Origin: Rhodanobacter panaciterrae
Lineage (GTDB): Bacteria; Pseudomonadota; Gammaproteobacteria; Xanthomonadales; Rhodanobacteraceae
Assembly: GCF_014651895.1 (NCBI RefSeq)
Contig: NZ_BMXT01000001.1
Span: forward strand, 1,798,001-1,862,000
Direction: 5' to 3'
DNA length: 64,000 nucleotides
Shown here in pieces: positions 25,955-33,941 of the stretch. Below the pieces are notes generated by a model, which was not told the origin of the DNA, did not search any database, and was given only the letters and a program-made list of their open reading frames with translations. The position numbers and the translations under genes are program-made. Every line of letters begins with the position of its first letter. Within the stretch, counting starts at the first letter, position 1.

Positions 25955-27301
25955 ATGCTGATCAGAATCTCGACCAGAGTGGTTTCAATCGGACTATGCC
26001 TTGTGGTGCTGTTGGTGCCGGCCGGCCTCGCGCAGACGTTCAGCCCAGCTGCGGTCAAGATGTTCCATGAGCTGGATCAGCAGCCTAACGATCTGGCCCG
26101 CTACATCTACCTGGTCAAGACGATACCGGAACTTCCCGTATCCGACCGCCAGCTCGCCATGCAGATGTTTGCCTCGACCGAGGACGAACTGGGCCTCTAC
26201 AACGAAGCCATTCGCGACTTCCCTCTCAAGAGTCACGCATCGGCGGATACGACGCTTCCCACAGCGGCTGAGTGGATGCCAGCCAGTGCTGCCGACGTCG
26301 TCACGAAACTGGCCTCCGACCGGCGCACCGTGCTGGTCAACGAAGCCCATCACGATGCCCATACCAGGCAACTTACCCTTGCCTTGCTGCCCCGCTTGCG
26401 TGCGCTTGGCTTCAACTATTTTGCTGCCGAAGCCCTGGTCGACGAAGATGCCGCGCTGATGCAGCGCGGCTATCCGACCATGGCAAGCGGCACCGAATAT
26501 CTGCGTGAACCCTCGTACGGTGACATTGTGCGCATGGCGCTCAAGTTGGGCTACACGGTCGTGTCTTACGATGTCGACAGGGGCACCACCCAAGATCGTG
26601 AAATCGGGCAGGCAAACAACCTGTACAAGAAGGTGTTTGCCAAAGACCCCAACGCTCGCCTGTTCGTCCATGCCGGCTATGCACATATCGACAAGGCAAA
26701 AGGGCGTCTTGGCAGCACCATACCGATGGCCATGCAGTTGCAGAAACTGACTGGCATCGAACCGCTATCAGTCGATCAAACCCAGTTCCGTGAGCAGATC
26801 CCGAGTGAGCCAGATGACTACCAGCAGCTGATCAAGGAATTTCCGCCCGATGGTCCCACCGTGTTGCTCAACCGCATCACCAGCAAGCCCTGGAGCGCCC
26901 ACCCGGATCTGTACGACGTCAACGTAATCCTGCCGCCCACTGGTCAGGGTGCACTCGATAGCGGATATGTCCAGCCTTCGACGATCGTGCACGACATGGT
27001 GCGTGCCCAACCCATGCTGGCGCATTACGTCAACACGCAACGTCCCGAATGGCTCACCCTGCACAATGAGCGCTTTCCGTACGCGGTCAGCACGGCACTC
27101 TGCAAAGTTACCTCGCCCTGCGTCGTCGACGCGCACTATATCGACGAGTCGAACGACGCCATCGCCGCCGATCGTTACGCCTTCATGCAGGGCGAGACCG
27201 CGAGCAAGCTGTACCTCCGTCCAGGGCGTTATCGCTTGCGCGCATGGGATATCCGCGGCAAGACCTTGTCCGAGCAGATCATTACAGTGGACCAGCGATA
27301 A
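25955..27301 (+). CDS. Exported protein of the Tiki/EreA/ChaN-like superfamily
   Basis: 448 aa with a signal peptide (STRVVSIGLCLVVLLVPAGL, cleaved near LAQT). The segment RTVLVNEAHHDAHTRQLTLA has the H-x-x-R spacing of the ExxHH/His motif of EreA-, ChaN- and TraB-like proteins, with LFVHAGYAHI as the later conserved His region. This fold includes metal-dependent proteases, haem carriers and esterases. The last 150 residues look like a beta-rich domain of unknown kind. No related gene lies beside it. The superfamily call is tentative, and no function can be assigned. The start ATG at 25955 fits the signal peptide. Confidence 0.65.
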   Translation: MLIRISTRVVSIGLCLVVLLVPAGLAQTFSPAAVKMFHELDQQPNDLARYIYLVKTIPELPVSDRQLAMQMFASTEDELGLYNEAIRDFPLKSHASADTTLPTAAEWMPASAADVVTKLASDRRTVLVNEAHHDAHTRQLTLALLPRLRALGFNYFAAEALVDEDAALMQRGYPTMASGTEYLREPSYGDIVRMALKLGYTVVSYDVDRGTTQDREIGQANNLYKKVFAKDPNARLFVHAGYAHIDKAKGRLGSTIPMAMQLQKLTGIEPLSVDQTQFREQIPSEPDDYQQLIKEFPPDGPTVLLNRITSKPWSAHPDLYDVNVILPPTGQGALDSGYVQPSTIVHDMVRAQPMLAHYVNTQRPEWLTLHNERFPYAVSTALCKVTSPCVVDAHYIDESNDAIAADRYAFMQGETASKLYLRPGRYRLRAWDIRGKTLSEQIITVDQR

Positions 27302-27347
27302 GCCCTTCGGCACGAATGACTTGATGGGAAGACCTCTCACGGAGCGC

Positions 27348-27376
27348 TTGCGTTTATAAAATTACATGCGTAATCT
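27348..27376 (+). promoter_or_regulatory. Putative promoter of the blaI-M56 operon
   Basis: TTGCGT (-35) and TAATCT (-10) are 17 bases apart. The -10 box lies inside the first BlaI-type operator palindrome, so a bound repressor would block RNA polymerase. Agreement with the consensus is only moderate; the operator overlap is the main support. Confidence 0.45.
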
Positions 27377-27397
27377 TTATTGGACTACGCATGTAAT
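27361..27397. promoter_or_regulatory. Double BlaI/MecI-type operator
   Basis: Two near-palindromes, ATTACATGCGTAAT (27361-27374) and ACTACGCATGTAAT (27384-27397), are reverse complements of each other with one mismatch. They stand 23 bases apart, about two helical turns. Both carry the TACA/TGTA-type core of BlaI/MecI operators. They sit directly upstream of the blaI-like gene, which indicates autorepression. The site is seen in sequence; binding is inferred. Confidence 0.8.
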
Positions 27398-27414
27398 CCA
27401 AAACCGGAGCGCCT

Positions 27415-27801
27415 GTGCCAAACAAGCCGATTGCCATCAGCGATGCCGAAAGCCGGGTGATGGAGGTGCTCTGGCAGCAAGCGCCACAGACGTCCGAAGA
27501 CATCGTGGCCAGCCTGCTGCAACCCACCGGCTGGCACGAAAAAACCATCAAGACCCTGCTCAACCGCCTGCTCGGCAAGGGTGCGGTGAGCGCGCAGAAG
27601 GATGGCCGACGCTATCTGTATTCGCCGCTGCTGCGACGTGAGGAATGGCAGCGGCTGGAGAGCCGCAGCCTGCTTGATCGCGTATTCGGCGGCAAGGTGG
27701 CGCCGCTGCTGGCGCACTTCAGCCAGCACGAAAAGCTCTCGACGAAGGAGGTCGCCGAGTTGCGCAAGCTGATCGATGCGATCGAGAAGAAGGCACGCTG
27801 A
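27415..27801 (+). CDS. BlaI/MecI family transcriptional repressor
   Basis: 128 aa. The N-terminal winged helix (ISDAESRVMEVLWQQAPQTSEDIVASL, then TIKTLLNRLLGKGAV and YLYSPLL) is the BlaI DNA-binding domain, and the C-terminal helix region dimerises. The start is GTG at 27415. It is followed two bases later by an M56 peptidase gene, the usual BlaI-BlaR1 pairing in which signal sensing leads to repressor cleavage. Two operator palindromes lie upstream. No beta-lactamase gene is in view, so the regulon is unknown. Confidence 0.93.
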   Translation: MPNKPIAISDAESRVMEVLWQQAPQTSEDIVASLLQPTGWHEKTIKTLLNRLLGKGAVSAQKDGRRYLYSPLLRREEWQRLESRSLLDRVFGGKVAPLLAHFSQHEKLSTKEVAELRKLIDAIEKKAR

Positions 27802-27803
27802 CC

Positions 27804-29042
27804 ATGCTCGGCATGCTGCTCTACCTCACCTTTGGGCTCGCACTCGTGCTGGCCCTGCGTAAACCGGCGCGACGTCTGTTCGGTGCCGGGCCGGCATTCA
27901 CGCTATGGCTGCTACCGCTGATGCTGGCTGTGCTGCCGTGGCTGCCCACCTTGCCGTCGACATGGTCGATCTCGCCGACGCTGCTGGTGCTGCCTGCCAC
28001 GCAGACTTTCGCCGCGCAGGTTGGACAAACGGCTTCGACGCTGCATTGCCCGCAGCTGTTGTGGCTGATCGGCGCGCTGATCTGCCTGCTGCGCCTGATG
28101 ATTCATTACGGCCGCCTGCTGAGGCAAAGCTGCCGCCTGCCCGCTCCCCTGCTGCAACTGCTGCAAACCGATCTGGGTGACCTCGATCCACGCCGCCTGC
28201 GGCTGCATCCAGCCGGCCCGGCGGTGCTGTGGGCGCCGTGCAGCCTGCTGTTGCTGCCCGGGGACTTTCTCGAACGCTTCAACGCCGACGAGCGGCGACT
28301 GGTGCTGCAGCACGAGCGCATGCATCTGTGCCGCGGCGATGCGCTGTGGAGCCTGCTGGCCGAACTTGCCGTTGCATTGCTGTGGTTCCACTCGCTGGCG
28401 TGGCTGGCGCTACCGCGGCTGCGACTGGATCAGGAACTGGCCTGCGACGAACGTGTGCTGCGCCAGTTGCCACAGGACGAGATGGCGTACGCACGAACCT
28501 TGCTGCACAGCACCGGCATGGATTCCAAGCCGGTACTCATCCCCTGGCTCAGCGAGCCACAACTGAAGGAGCGACTGAACATGATCCAGCGCCATCGTCC
28601 CGGTGCCTTGCGCCGTCGTCTCGGATACATCGGCCTGGCCGCCCTGATGCTGGGCAGTGCGTTCACCGCGCAAGCCCTCACGCACGCCAAACCGGACCAA
28701 TCCGCCTCATCCGACCTCAGCTACAACTCACACATGCAACCGCACTACCCAGCCGATGCGATCAAGAACAAGCAGGAAGGCACCGTCATCCTGATGGTTC
28801 TGGTCGGTACCGATGGCCGTCCGCAAACTATCGAAGTGGATCCGGCGACGCATGCCGCACCCAGTCTGGTCAAGGCCGCTAGCGATGCCGCCATGCAATG
28901 GCATTTCAATCCCGCCATGAAGGACGGCAAGCCCATCGTGGGTTACGACCGCGTGCCGGTGAAGTTCAGCCTGGATCCGATGCCTGTGGCGCCGTCTCCC
29001 GCAGTTGCGCCCGCCTCGCCTTCAAATTCGACCAGTTCCTGA
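27804..29042 (+). CDS. BlaR1/MecR1-like M56 membrane peptidase with C-terminal TonB domain
   Basis: 412 aa. Several membrane segments lie in the first 300 residues. The gluzincin site HERMH (170-174) and the third ligand in ELACDE (211-216) place it in peptidase family M56. In place of the penicillin-binding sensor of BlaR1 there is a TonB C-terminal fold (about 314-395: PHYPADAIKNKQEGTVILMV, AMQWHFNPAMKDGKPIVGY), then a Pro/Ser tail. Such fusions are common in xanthomonads; the periplasmic TonB-like domain may sense or contact an envelope partner. It probably cuts the adjacent BlaI. Confidence 0.9.
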   Translation: MLGMLLYLTFGLALVLALRKPARRLFGAGPAFTLWLLPLMLAVLPWLPTLPSTWSISPTLLVLPATQTFAAQVGQTASTLHCPQLLWLIGALICLLRLMIHYGRLLRQSCRLPAPLLQLLQTDLGDLDPRRLRLHPAGPAVLWAPCSLLLLPGDFLERFNADERRLVLQHERMHLCRGDALWSLLAELAVALLWFHSLAWLALPRLRLDQELACDERVLRQLPQDEMAYARTLLHSTGMDSKPVLIPWLSEPQLKERLNMIQRHRPGALRRRLGYIGLAALMLGSAFTAQALTHAKPDQSASSDLSYNSHMQPHYPADAIKNKQEGTVILMVLVGTDGRPQTIEVDPATHAAPSLVKAASDAAMQWHFNPAMKDGKPIVGYDRVPVKFSLDPMPVAPSPAVAPASPSNSTSS

Positions 29043-29070
29043 GAACTTCCTTCCAAGTCATTGATTTGAT

Positions 29071-29097
29071 AACCTCGGCTCGACTCAAGCCGAGGTT
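29071..29097 (+). terminator. Hairpin after the M56 gene, overlapping the next gene's ribosome site
   Basis: A 10-bp perfect stem (AACCTCGGCT with AGCCGAGGTT), seven-base loop, then TGTTTC. It would end the blaI-M56 transcript. The only GAGG ahead of the next ATG (29103) lies in its 3' arm, so the hairpin may also hide that ribosome site. Confidence 0.7.
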
Positions 29098-29102
29098 GTT
29101 TC

Positions 29103-29678
29103 ATGCGTATGGACCCTGCCGCCCGATCGACGTCCACGTCATGGTCAGCGCACGCTGCACGCCAGCTATTGCTCGGTACGCTGATTCTGCTGCTGGCCGC
29201 CTGCGCCAGCGGTCCGCATCGACGGCAGCCCACCTTCAAGACCTCGCACTCGGCCCTGGCTGATCTGCCACCACTCGCACCCTCAGCCGCCAGCGCTGGT
29301 GCCGCGAACGACATCCTGTTTCGCGCGATCGGCTTGGTCGGCACCCCGTACCGCTGGGGTGGCAACACGCCGGCGGGCGGCTTCGACTGCAGCGGACTGG
29401 TCGACTACATCTATCGCACCGCCGCCCGCATCAAGCTGCCACGCACGTCGCACGACATGGCAGCGATGGACGGCCGCAAGGTGCGCCAGATGACCCAACT
29501 GGCCAGTGGCGACCTGGTGTTCTTCGACATCGACGGCGCGATCAGCCATGTCGGCGTGTATGTCGGCAAGGGGCGTTTCGTGCATGCACCGAACAGTGGT
29601 GGCACGGTGCGGCTGGACGACATCGACGGGCCGTACTGGGGCGGCCATTTTGCCTACGGCAAGCGTGTGCTGGACTGA
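29103..29678 (+). CDS. NlpC/P60 (C40) peptidoglycan hydrolase lipoprotein
   Basis: 191 aa. A lipoprotein signal ends at LLAAC (Cys34). The C-terminal NlpC/P60 domain has the catalytic Cys96 in FDCSGLV, His149 in SHVGVYVG and a third polar residue region at FVHAPNSGG (His161). Such proteins cut D-gamma-glutamyl-meso-DAP links in peptidoglycan stem peptides. The predicted start at ATG 29103 is odd, because only six bases separate it from a hairpin; ATG 29109 is a second choice. It lies close downstream of the blaI-M56 pair, so a cell-wall role for the whole group is possible. Confidence 0.88.
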   Translation: MRMDPAARSTSTSWSAHAARQLLLGTLILLLAACASGPHRRQPTFKTSHSALADLPPLAPSAASAGAANDILFRAIGLVGTPYRWGGNTPAGGFDCSGLVDYIYRTAARIKLPRTSHDMAAMDGRKVRQMTQLASGDLVFFDIDGAISHVGVYVGKGRFVHAPNSGGTVRLDDIDGPYWGGHFAYGKRVLD

Positions 29679-29706
29679 TACGCCGGATTGGCAGGTCGCA
29701 TTAAAA

Positions 29707-29732
29707 ACAACGGCGCCGAAGGGCGCCGTTGT
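29707..29732. terminator. Bidirectional terminator between C40 lipoprotein and slyD
   Basis: An 11-bp perfect stem ACAACGGCGCC / GGCGCCGTTGT with a short GAAG loop, preceded by TTAAAA on the left and followed by GTCG. On the minus strand T residues follow, so it best serves slyD, but either direction is possible. Confidence 0.8.
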
Positions 29733-29754
29733 CGTCTAAAGGATGCCGCCAGGC

Positions 29755-30240
29755 TCAGTGTGCGTCAGCACCCGGCGCATGCGCGTGGCCGTGCTGGATC
29801 TCTTCCTCTGTGGCATCGCGCACTTCGTTGATGGCCACGTCGAAATGCAGGGCCTTGCCGGCCATCGGGTGGTTAAGATCCACATCGATCGCGCTCATGC
29901 CGACCTTGTGCACGGTCACGGCGCGTTGGCCGCCATCTTTCAGTTTCAGTACGGTGACCATGCCTGGCTTGAGTCGGTTGGCCTGCGGGAAATACTTCTT
30001 CGACATGCGCTGGATCTGGTCTTCCTGGCGTTCGCCGTAACCGTCGGCTGCAGCCACGTCCACCGACAGCGTATCGCCGGCCTCATGGCCCTCGATCGCC
30101 GTCTCCAGACCCGGAATCAGCTGGCCATGGCCGAGCAGGATCCACAGTTGCTCGTTGTGATCGTGCGAGCTCTCAACCTTTTCACCGTCCACTGTTAGCG
30201 TGTAGTGGATCGCGATGACCTTGTCCTTGCCAGCCTTCAT
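29755..30240 (-). CDS. slyD: FKBP-type peptidyl-prolyl isomerase SlyD
   Basis: 161-aa folding helper with an FKBP domain interrupted by an IF (insert-in-flap) chaperone domain. KVIAIHYTLTVDGEKVESS, WILLGHGQLIPGLETAIEGHEAGD, DGYGERQEDQIQ and LNHPMAGKALHFDV are diagnostic. The C-terminal metal-binding tail is short (HGHAHAPGADAH) compared with E. coli SlyD, so nickel binding is probably weaker. The start at 30240 gives the normal N-terminus. It stands alone between a terminator and an MFS gene on the same strand. Confidence 0.95.
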   Translation of the reverse strand: MKAGKDKVIAIHYTLTVDGEKVESSHDHNEQLWILLGHGQLIPGLETAIEGHEAGDTLSVDVAAADGYGERQEDQIQRMSKKYFPQANRLKPGMVTVLKLKDGGQRAVTVHKVGMSAIDVDLNHPMAGKALHFDVAINEVRDATEEEIQHGHAHAPGADAH

Positions 30241-30307
30241 TGCCTGTCTCGTCGATGGGATCAAACGACGGATTCTAGCAGCAGCCGGCCAGCGGCCAGC
30301 ATCGACA

Positions 30308-31540
30308 TCACGACTCCGCTCGACCGAAACCCACCCCGCGCGCCTCCGGCCCCAGCCACAACAGCACAGCCAGCAACAAGGCCACCAACACCATCCACAA
30401 CGACATCGCGAACGCGAAATCACCGCCATGCCGCTGGGCCAACCAGGTTTGCGCGGTAGCAGTGACCGCCGCCAGCAGGTTGCCCATCTGATAGGCAAAC
30501 CCCGGCAAGGTGCCGCGCACCGCCGCAGGCGACAACTCGTTCAGATGGGTCGGCACCACGCCCCAGGCGCCCTGCACCATCATCTGGATCAAGAACGCGC
30601 CGATGCCCAGCAGGATCAGCGAGCCGCCATACATCCACAGTGGAATCACCGGTATCGCCAGCAAGGCGGCGATCATCATCGCCTTGCGCCGACCGATGCG
30701 TTCTGAGAGCGCACCGAAATACAGGCCGCCAACCAAGGCCCCGAGATTCAACAACGCCACCAGCACGAAGGCCATCGCCGAGCCGGTGGGTAGATGCAGG
30801 TTGGTTTCTTCGAAGGTGTGATACATGTCCTGCGAGCCGTGGCTGAACATGTTGAACGCCATCATCAGCAGCATCAGGTAGATCGCCAACTTCCAATGAC
30901 CACGCATCGCTTCCAGCAAGCCGGGGCGTTTCGAGGCCTGCTGCCCCGCTTGCCATACCGCCGACTCCGGCACCTTGCGCCGGATGTACAGCACCAGCAG
31001 GGCCGGGATCGCACCGACCACGAACAACCCGCGCCAGCCGATATGGTCGACCAGTAGCCAGTTCGCCAATGCCGCCAGAAAGAAGCCGCACGGATAGCCG
31101 CTCTGCAGCAGACCGGACACCGCGCCGCGCGCCTTCGCCGGGATCGATTCCATCGCCAGCGACGCACCGATGCCCCACTCGCCACCCATCGCCACGCCGA
31201 ACAGGAAGCGCAGCACCAGCAGCATGGTGAGCGACGTCGAGAACGCGGTGGCCAGTTCGAACACCGAAAACAGGATCACATCGAGCATCAGGATCGGCCG
31301 CCGCCCGAAACGATCGGCCAGCCGTCCGAACAGCAATGCGCCCAGCGGCCGCGCGGCGAGGGTCAGGAACAGCGCGTAGGTGATTTGCGCCGTGCCCACC
31401 TCGAACTCCTTTGCCACCGTGACGATGACGAAGGTCAGCAGGAAGTAATCGAACGCATCCAGCGTCCAGCCGAGGAAACTTGCCAGCACGGTATGCCGCT
31501 GGCTGGAATCGAGTTCACGCAGGGGCGCAAGCAGCGACAT
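30308..31540 (-). CDS. MFS transporter, SHS/lactate or organic-acid type
   Basis: 410 aa with 12 predicted membrane helices. The loop 2-3 motif GRLADRFGRRPILMLDV and the later SERIGRRKAMM are MFS signatures. The start LGWTLDAFDYFLLTFVIV and GGEWGIGASLAMESIPAKARG resemble the sialate:H+ symporter/SHS lactate family. The substrate is therefore probably a carboxylate, but this rests on family resemblance alone. The ATG at 31540 is chosen; the frame extends further upstream with no hydrophobic sense. Confidence 0.85.
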   Translation of the reverse strand: MSLLAPLRELDSSQRHTVLASFLGWTLDAFDYFLLTFVIVTVAKEFEVGTAQITYALFLTLAARPLGALLFGRLADRFGRRPILMLDVILFSVFELATAFSTSLTMLLVLRFLFGVAMGGEWGIGASLAMESIPAKARGAVSGLLQSGYPCGFFLAALANWLLVDHIGWRGLFVVGAIPALLVLYIRRKVPESAVWQAGQQASKRPGLLEAMRGHWKLAIYLMLLMMAFNMFSHGSQDMYHTFEETNLHLPTGSAMAFVLVALLNLGALVGGLYFGALSERIGRRKAMMIAALLAIPVIPLWMYGGSLILLGIGAFLIQMMVQGAWGVVPTHLNELSPAAVRGTLPGFAYQMGNLLAAVTATAQTWLAQRHGGDFAFAMSLWMVLVALLLAVLLWLGPEARGVGFGRAES

Positions 31541-31667
31541 CAGACTTCTCTCGGATCGGCAGATGGCCGCTATCGTATGCCCGGGATGGCCGAAAACGCG
31601 ACGTCGACATGGCACACGTGCACGCGATGACCTAGATTGAGGCAATCGACGCAAGGACTGGACACGC

Positions 31668-32324
31668 ATGGATCGTCGCACCCGGCATCGCATCGCCAGT
31701 CTGTATGACTCCCATCTGCAACGCTGTTACGTCAGGAGCAAACTGGCCAGCGATCCGGTCTATGCCGCCACCGCGGCGCTGATTACCGGCAGCCCGCTGC
31801 CCCTGCTCGACATCGGCTGTGGCATCGGCCTGCTTGGGCAGTATCTGCACGCGCAAGGGCACCGACAGCCGTATCTCGGACTCGATCATGATCTGCGCAA
31901 GATCGCTGCGGGACGGATTGCCGCGCAGCGCGCCGGACTCGACACCATGATGAGCCTGCAACATGCCGACGTGGCCGAACTTCCGCCGATGCATGGCCAC
32001 GTCGCCCTGCTCGACGTGCTGCACTATCTGCCTGCCGAACGTCAGCCCGCGCTGTTGCAAGCGGCCATCCGGCATCTGGCACCGCAAGGCTGCCTGATCA
32101 TCCGCAATGTGCTGCGCGAACCGAACTGGCGTTTCCACGCTACCCGGATCGAGGAGTTTTTTCTGCGTGCGTCCGGCTGGATTCCCGGTGGGGCGCAACA
32201 CTATCCGACCGCCGATGAACTGCGTGCCCCGCTGGAAAACGCCGGGCTCGATGTGCGTATCGAACCACTGCGCGGACATACTCCGTTCAACAGCTACTTG
32301 ATCGTGGCACGGCCGCACTACTGA
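31668..32324 (+). CDS. Class I SAM-dependent methyltransferase
   Basis: 218 aa. The SAM-binding motif is LLDIGCGIGLLGQYL; YLGLDHD is motif II and VALLDVLHYLPAE is the post-II region. The conserved HLAPQGCLIIRNVLRE segment is that of small-molecule methyltransferases. The substrate is not recognisable, and the neighbouring genes (MFS transporter divergent, rhlE downstream) give no clear link. Confidence 0.85.
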   Translation: MDRRTRHRIASLYDSHLQRCYVRSKLASDPVYAATAALITGSPLPLLDIGCGIGLLGQYLHAQGHRQPYLGLDHDLRKIAAGRIAAQRAGLDTMMSLQHADVAELPPMHGHVALLDVLHYLPAERQPALLQAAIRHLAPQGCLIIRNVLREPNWRFHATRIEEFFLRASGWIPGGAQHYPTADELRAPLENAGLDVRIEPLRGHTPFNSYLIVARPHY

Positions 32325-32387
32325 GGCCGTCTCGCCGTTCCATTCAGTTTGGCGGCCACCGCGCAAGCACGGTGCTGATGAATCAGC

Positions 32388-32487
32388 TATACTTGGCGGC
32401 GCAGTCACTCTGACTGCTGCGGCAATGCCGCCCTCTTCCCCCAAGTCTGCAACACGGTATGAACACTCCGGGTTGCTCAGGAGTGTT
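32388..32487 (+). promoter_or_regulatory. rhlE leader: -10 box and structured 5' untranslated region
   Basis: TATACT at 32388 is a good -10 box, but no convincing -35 is present. The leader contains a perfect hairpin GCAGTCA-CTC-TGACTGC (32401-32417) and a second one, AACACTCC with GGAGTGTT (32462-32487, ten-base loop). The ribosome site AGGAG lies in the 3' arm of the latter, three bases before the ATG. This suggests control of translation by RNA structure, as often seen for helicases that act on RNA. Confidence 0.6.
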
Positions 32488-32489
32488 AC

Positions 32490-33827
32490 ATGTCCTTCGA
32501 TTCGCTGGGCCTTGCGCCCGCGTTGTTGCGTGCGCTTGCCGATTACGGCTACACCCAGGCCACCCCGATCCAGACCGCCGCGATTCCGCCGGCACTGGCA
32601 GGCCATGACCTGCTCGCCGCTGCCCAGACCGGCACCGGCAAGACTGCTGCGTTCGCGCTGCCGCTGCTGCAGAAACTGTCGACCAGCGGTCAGACCATGA
32701 CCCGTCGCCCGCGCGCACTGATACTCACCCCGACTCGCGAACTGGCCGCCCAGGTGCATGAAAACCTGCGCGACTACAGCAAGCACATGCAGGTCAGCGC
32801 CACCACCATCTTCGGCGGCGTCAGCATGGGCCCGCAGATCAATGCACTGCGTCGCGGCGTCGACATCGTCATCGCCACCCCGGGTCGATTGATCGACCAC
32901 ATGCAGCAGCGCACGCTCGATCTGTCGGCCGTGGAAACGCTGATCCTCGATGAAGCGGACCGCATGCTGGACATGGGCTTCCTGCCGGCACTGAAGCGCA
33001 TCCTGCAGTCGGTGCCGAAGAAGCGCCAGACGCTGCTGTTCTCCGCCACGTTTGCGCCGGCGATCAAGACGCTGGCGATGGAGTTCATGCACAACCCGAA
33101 AGAGATCTCGGTTTCGGCGCCGAACACCGTCACCACCCTGGTCAGCCATCAGGTGCACCCGGTCGATGCCTCACGCAAGCGCGACCTGCTGCTGCACCTG
33201 CTGTCGGCGGACAGCCGCCGGCAGTCGCTGGTGTTCAGCCGCACCAAGCACGGCGCCGACAAGCTGGTGACGTTCCTCAACGCCTCCGGCCTGCGCAGCG
33301 CCGCGATCCACGGCAACAAGAGCCAGAATGCCCGTACCCGCGCGCTCAGCGACTTCAAGAGCGGCCGCATCACCGTGATGGTGGCTACCGATATCGCCGC
33401 GCGAGGCATCGACATCGAGCAGCTGCCGATCGTGATCAATTTCGACCTGCCCTCGGTCGCCGAAGACTATGTGCATCGCATCGGTCGTACTGGTCGTGCC
33501 GGCATGGAAGGCCTGGCAGTGTCGCTGGTCAGCCACGACGAGTCCGGTCTGTTGCACGACATCCGCAAGCTGCTGAAGCAGGACATTGCGATCACGCCGA
33601 TCGTTGGTTACGAGCCTTCCGCGCCGCTGCGGCTGGATGCCGGTGCACCGCGCCCGAAACAGGGTGGCGGCGGTGGTGGTGGTGGACAACGTCAATCGCG
33701 CGCGCCACGCCAGGGCAAGCCCGCTGGCTCGGCCCGCCCGAACGGCTATGCGCCGCAGGGTCGTGGCGATCACGCCGCCGGCAACCAGCGCCGTCGTTCG
33801 AACTCGCGCCCGGCCGCCAAGGCCTGA
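32490..33827 (+). CDS. rhlE: ATP-dependent RNA helicase RhlE (DEAD-box)
   Basis: 445 aa. Motifs in order: Q motif (TPIQTAAIP), [38 protein letters not shown], then the helicase C domain with [12 protein letters not shown] and [10 protein letters not shown]. After residue 380 the tail is glycine- and arginine-rich ([16 protein letters not shown]), typical of RhlE. It acts in ribosome assembly and mRNA decay. The leader is strongly structured, consistent with autoregulation or cold control. Confidence 0.93.
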   Translation: MSFDSLGLAPALLRALADYGYTQATPIQTAAIPPALAGHDLLAAAQTGTGKTAAFALPLLQKLSTSGQTMTRRPRALILTPTRELAAQVHENLRDYSKHMQVSATTIFGGVSMGPQINALRRGVDIVIATPGRLIDHMQQRTLDLSAVETLILDEADRMLDMGFLPALKRILQSVPKKRQTLLFSATFAPAIKTLAMEFMHNPKEISVSAPNTVTTLVSHQVHPVDASRKRDLLLHLLSADSRRQSLVFSRTKHGADKLVTFLNASGLRSAAIHGNKSQNARTRALSDFKSGRITVMVATDIAARGIDIEQLPIVINFDLPSVAEDYVHRIGRTGRAGMEGLAVSLVSHDESGLLHDIRKLLKQDIAITPIVGYEPSAPLRLDAGAPRPKQGGGGGGGGQRQSRAPRQGKPAGSARPNGYAPQGRGDHAAGNQRRRSNSRPAAKA

Positions 33828-33846
33828 GCGATCGCTTGAATGACAC

Positions 33847-33878
33847 CGAATGTGGCGGCCTGAGGGCCGCCACATTCG
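33847..33878 (+). terminator. Strong hairpin after rhlE
   Basis: A perfect 14-bp stem (CGAATGTGGCGGCC with GGCCGCCACATTCG) and a TGAG loop, 19 bases after the rhlE stop. There is no T run after it, so it may work as a stabilising 3' structure or with Rho. It lies between rhlE and the convergent fghA. Confidence 0.7.
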
Positions 33879-33941
33879 TATGCGGAACCCGGAATCCTTC
33901 GTCGCGTTGCACTCAAACGCCGTGATGGATCGCCGCGATGC

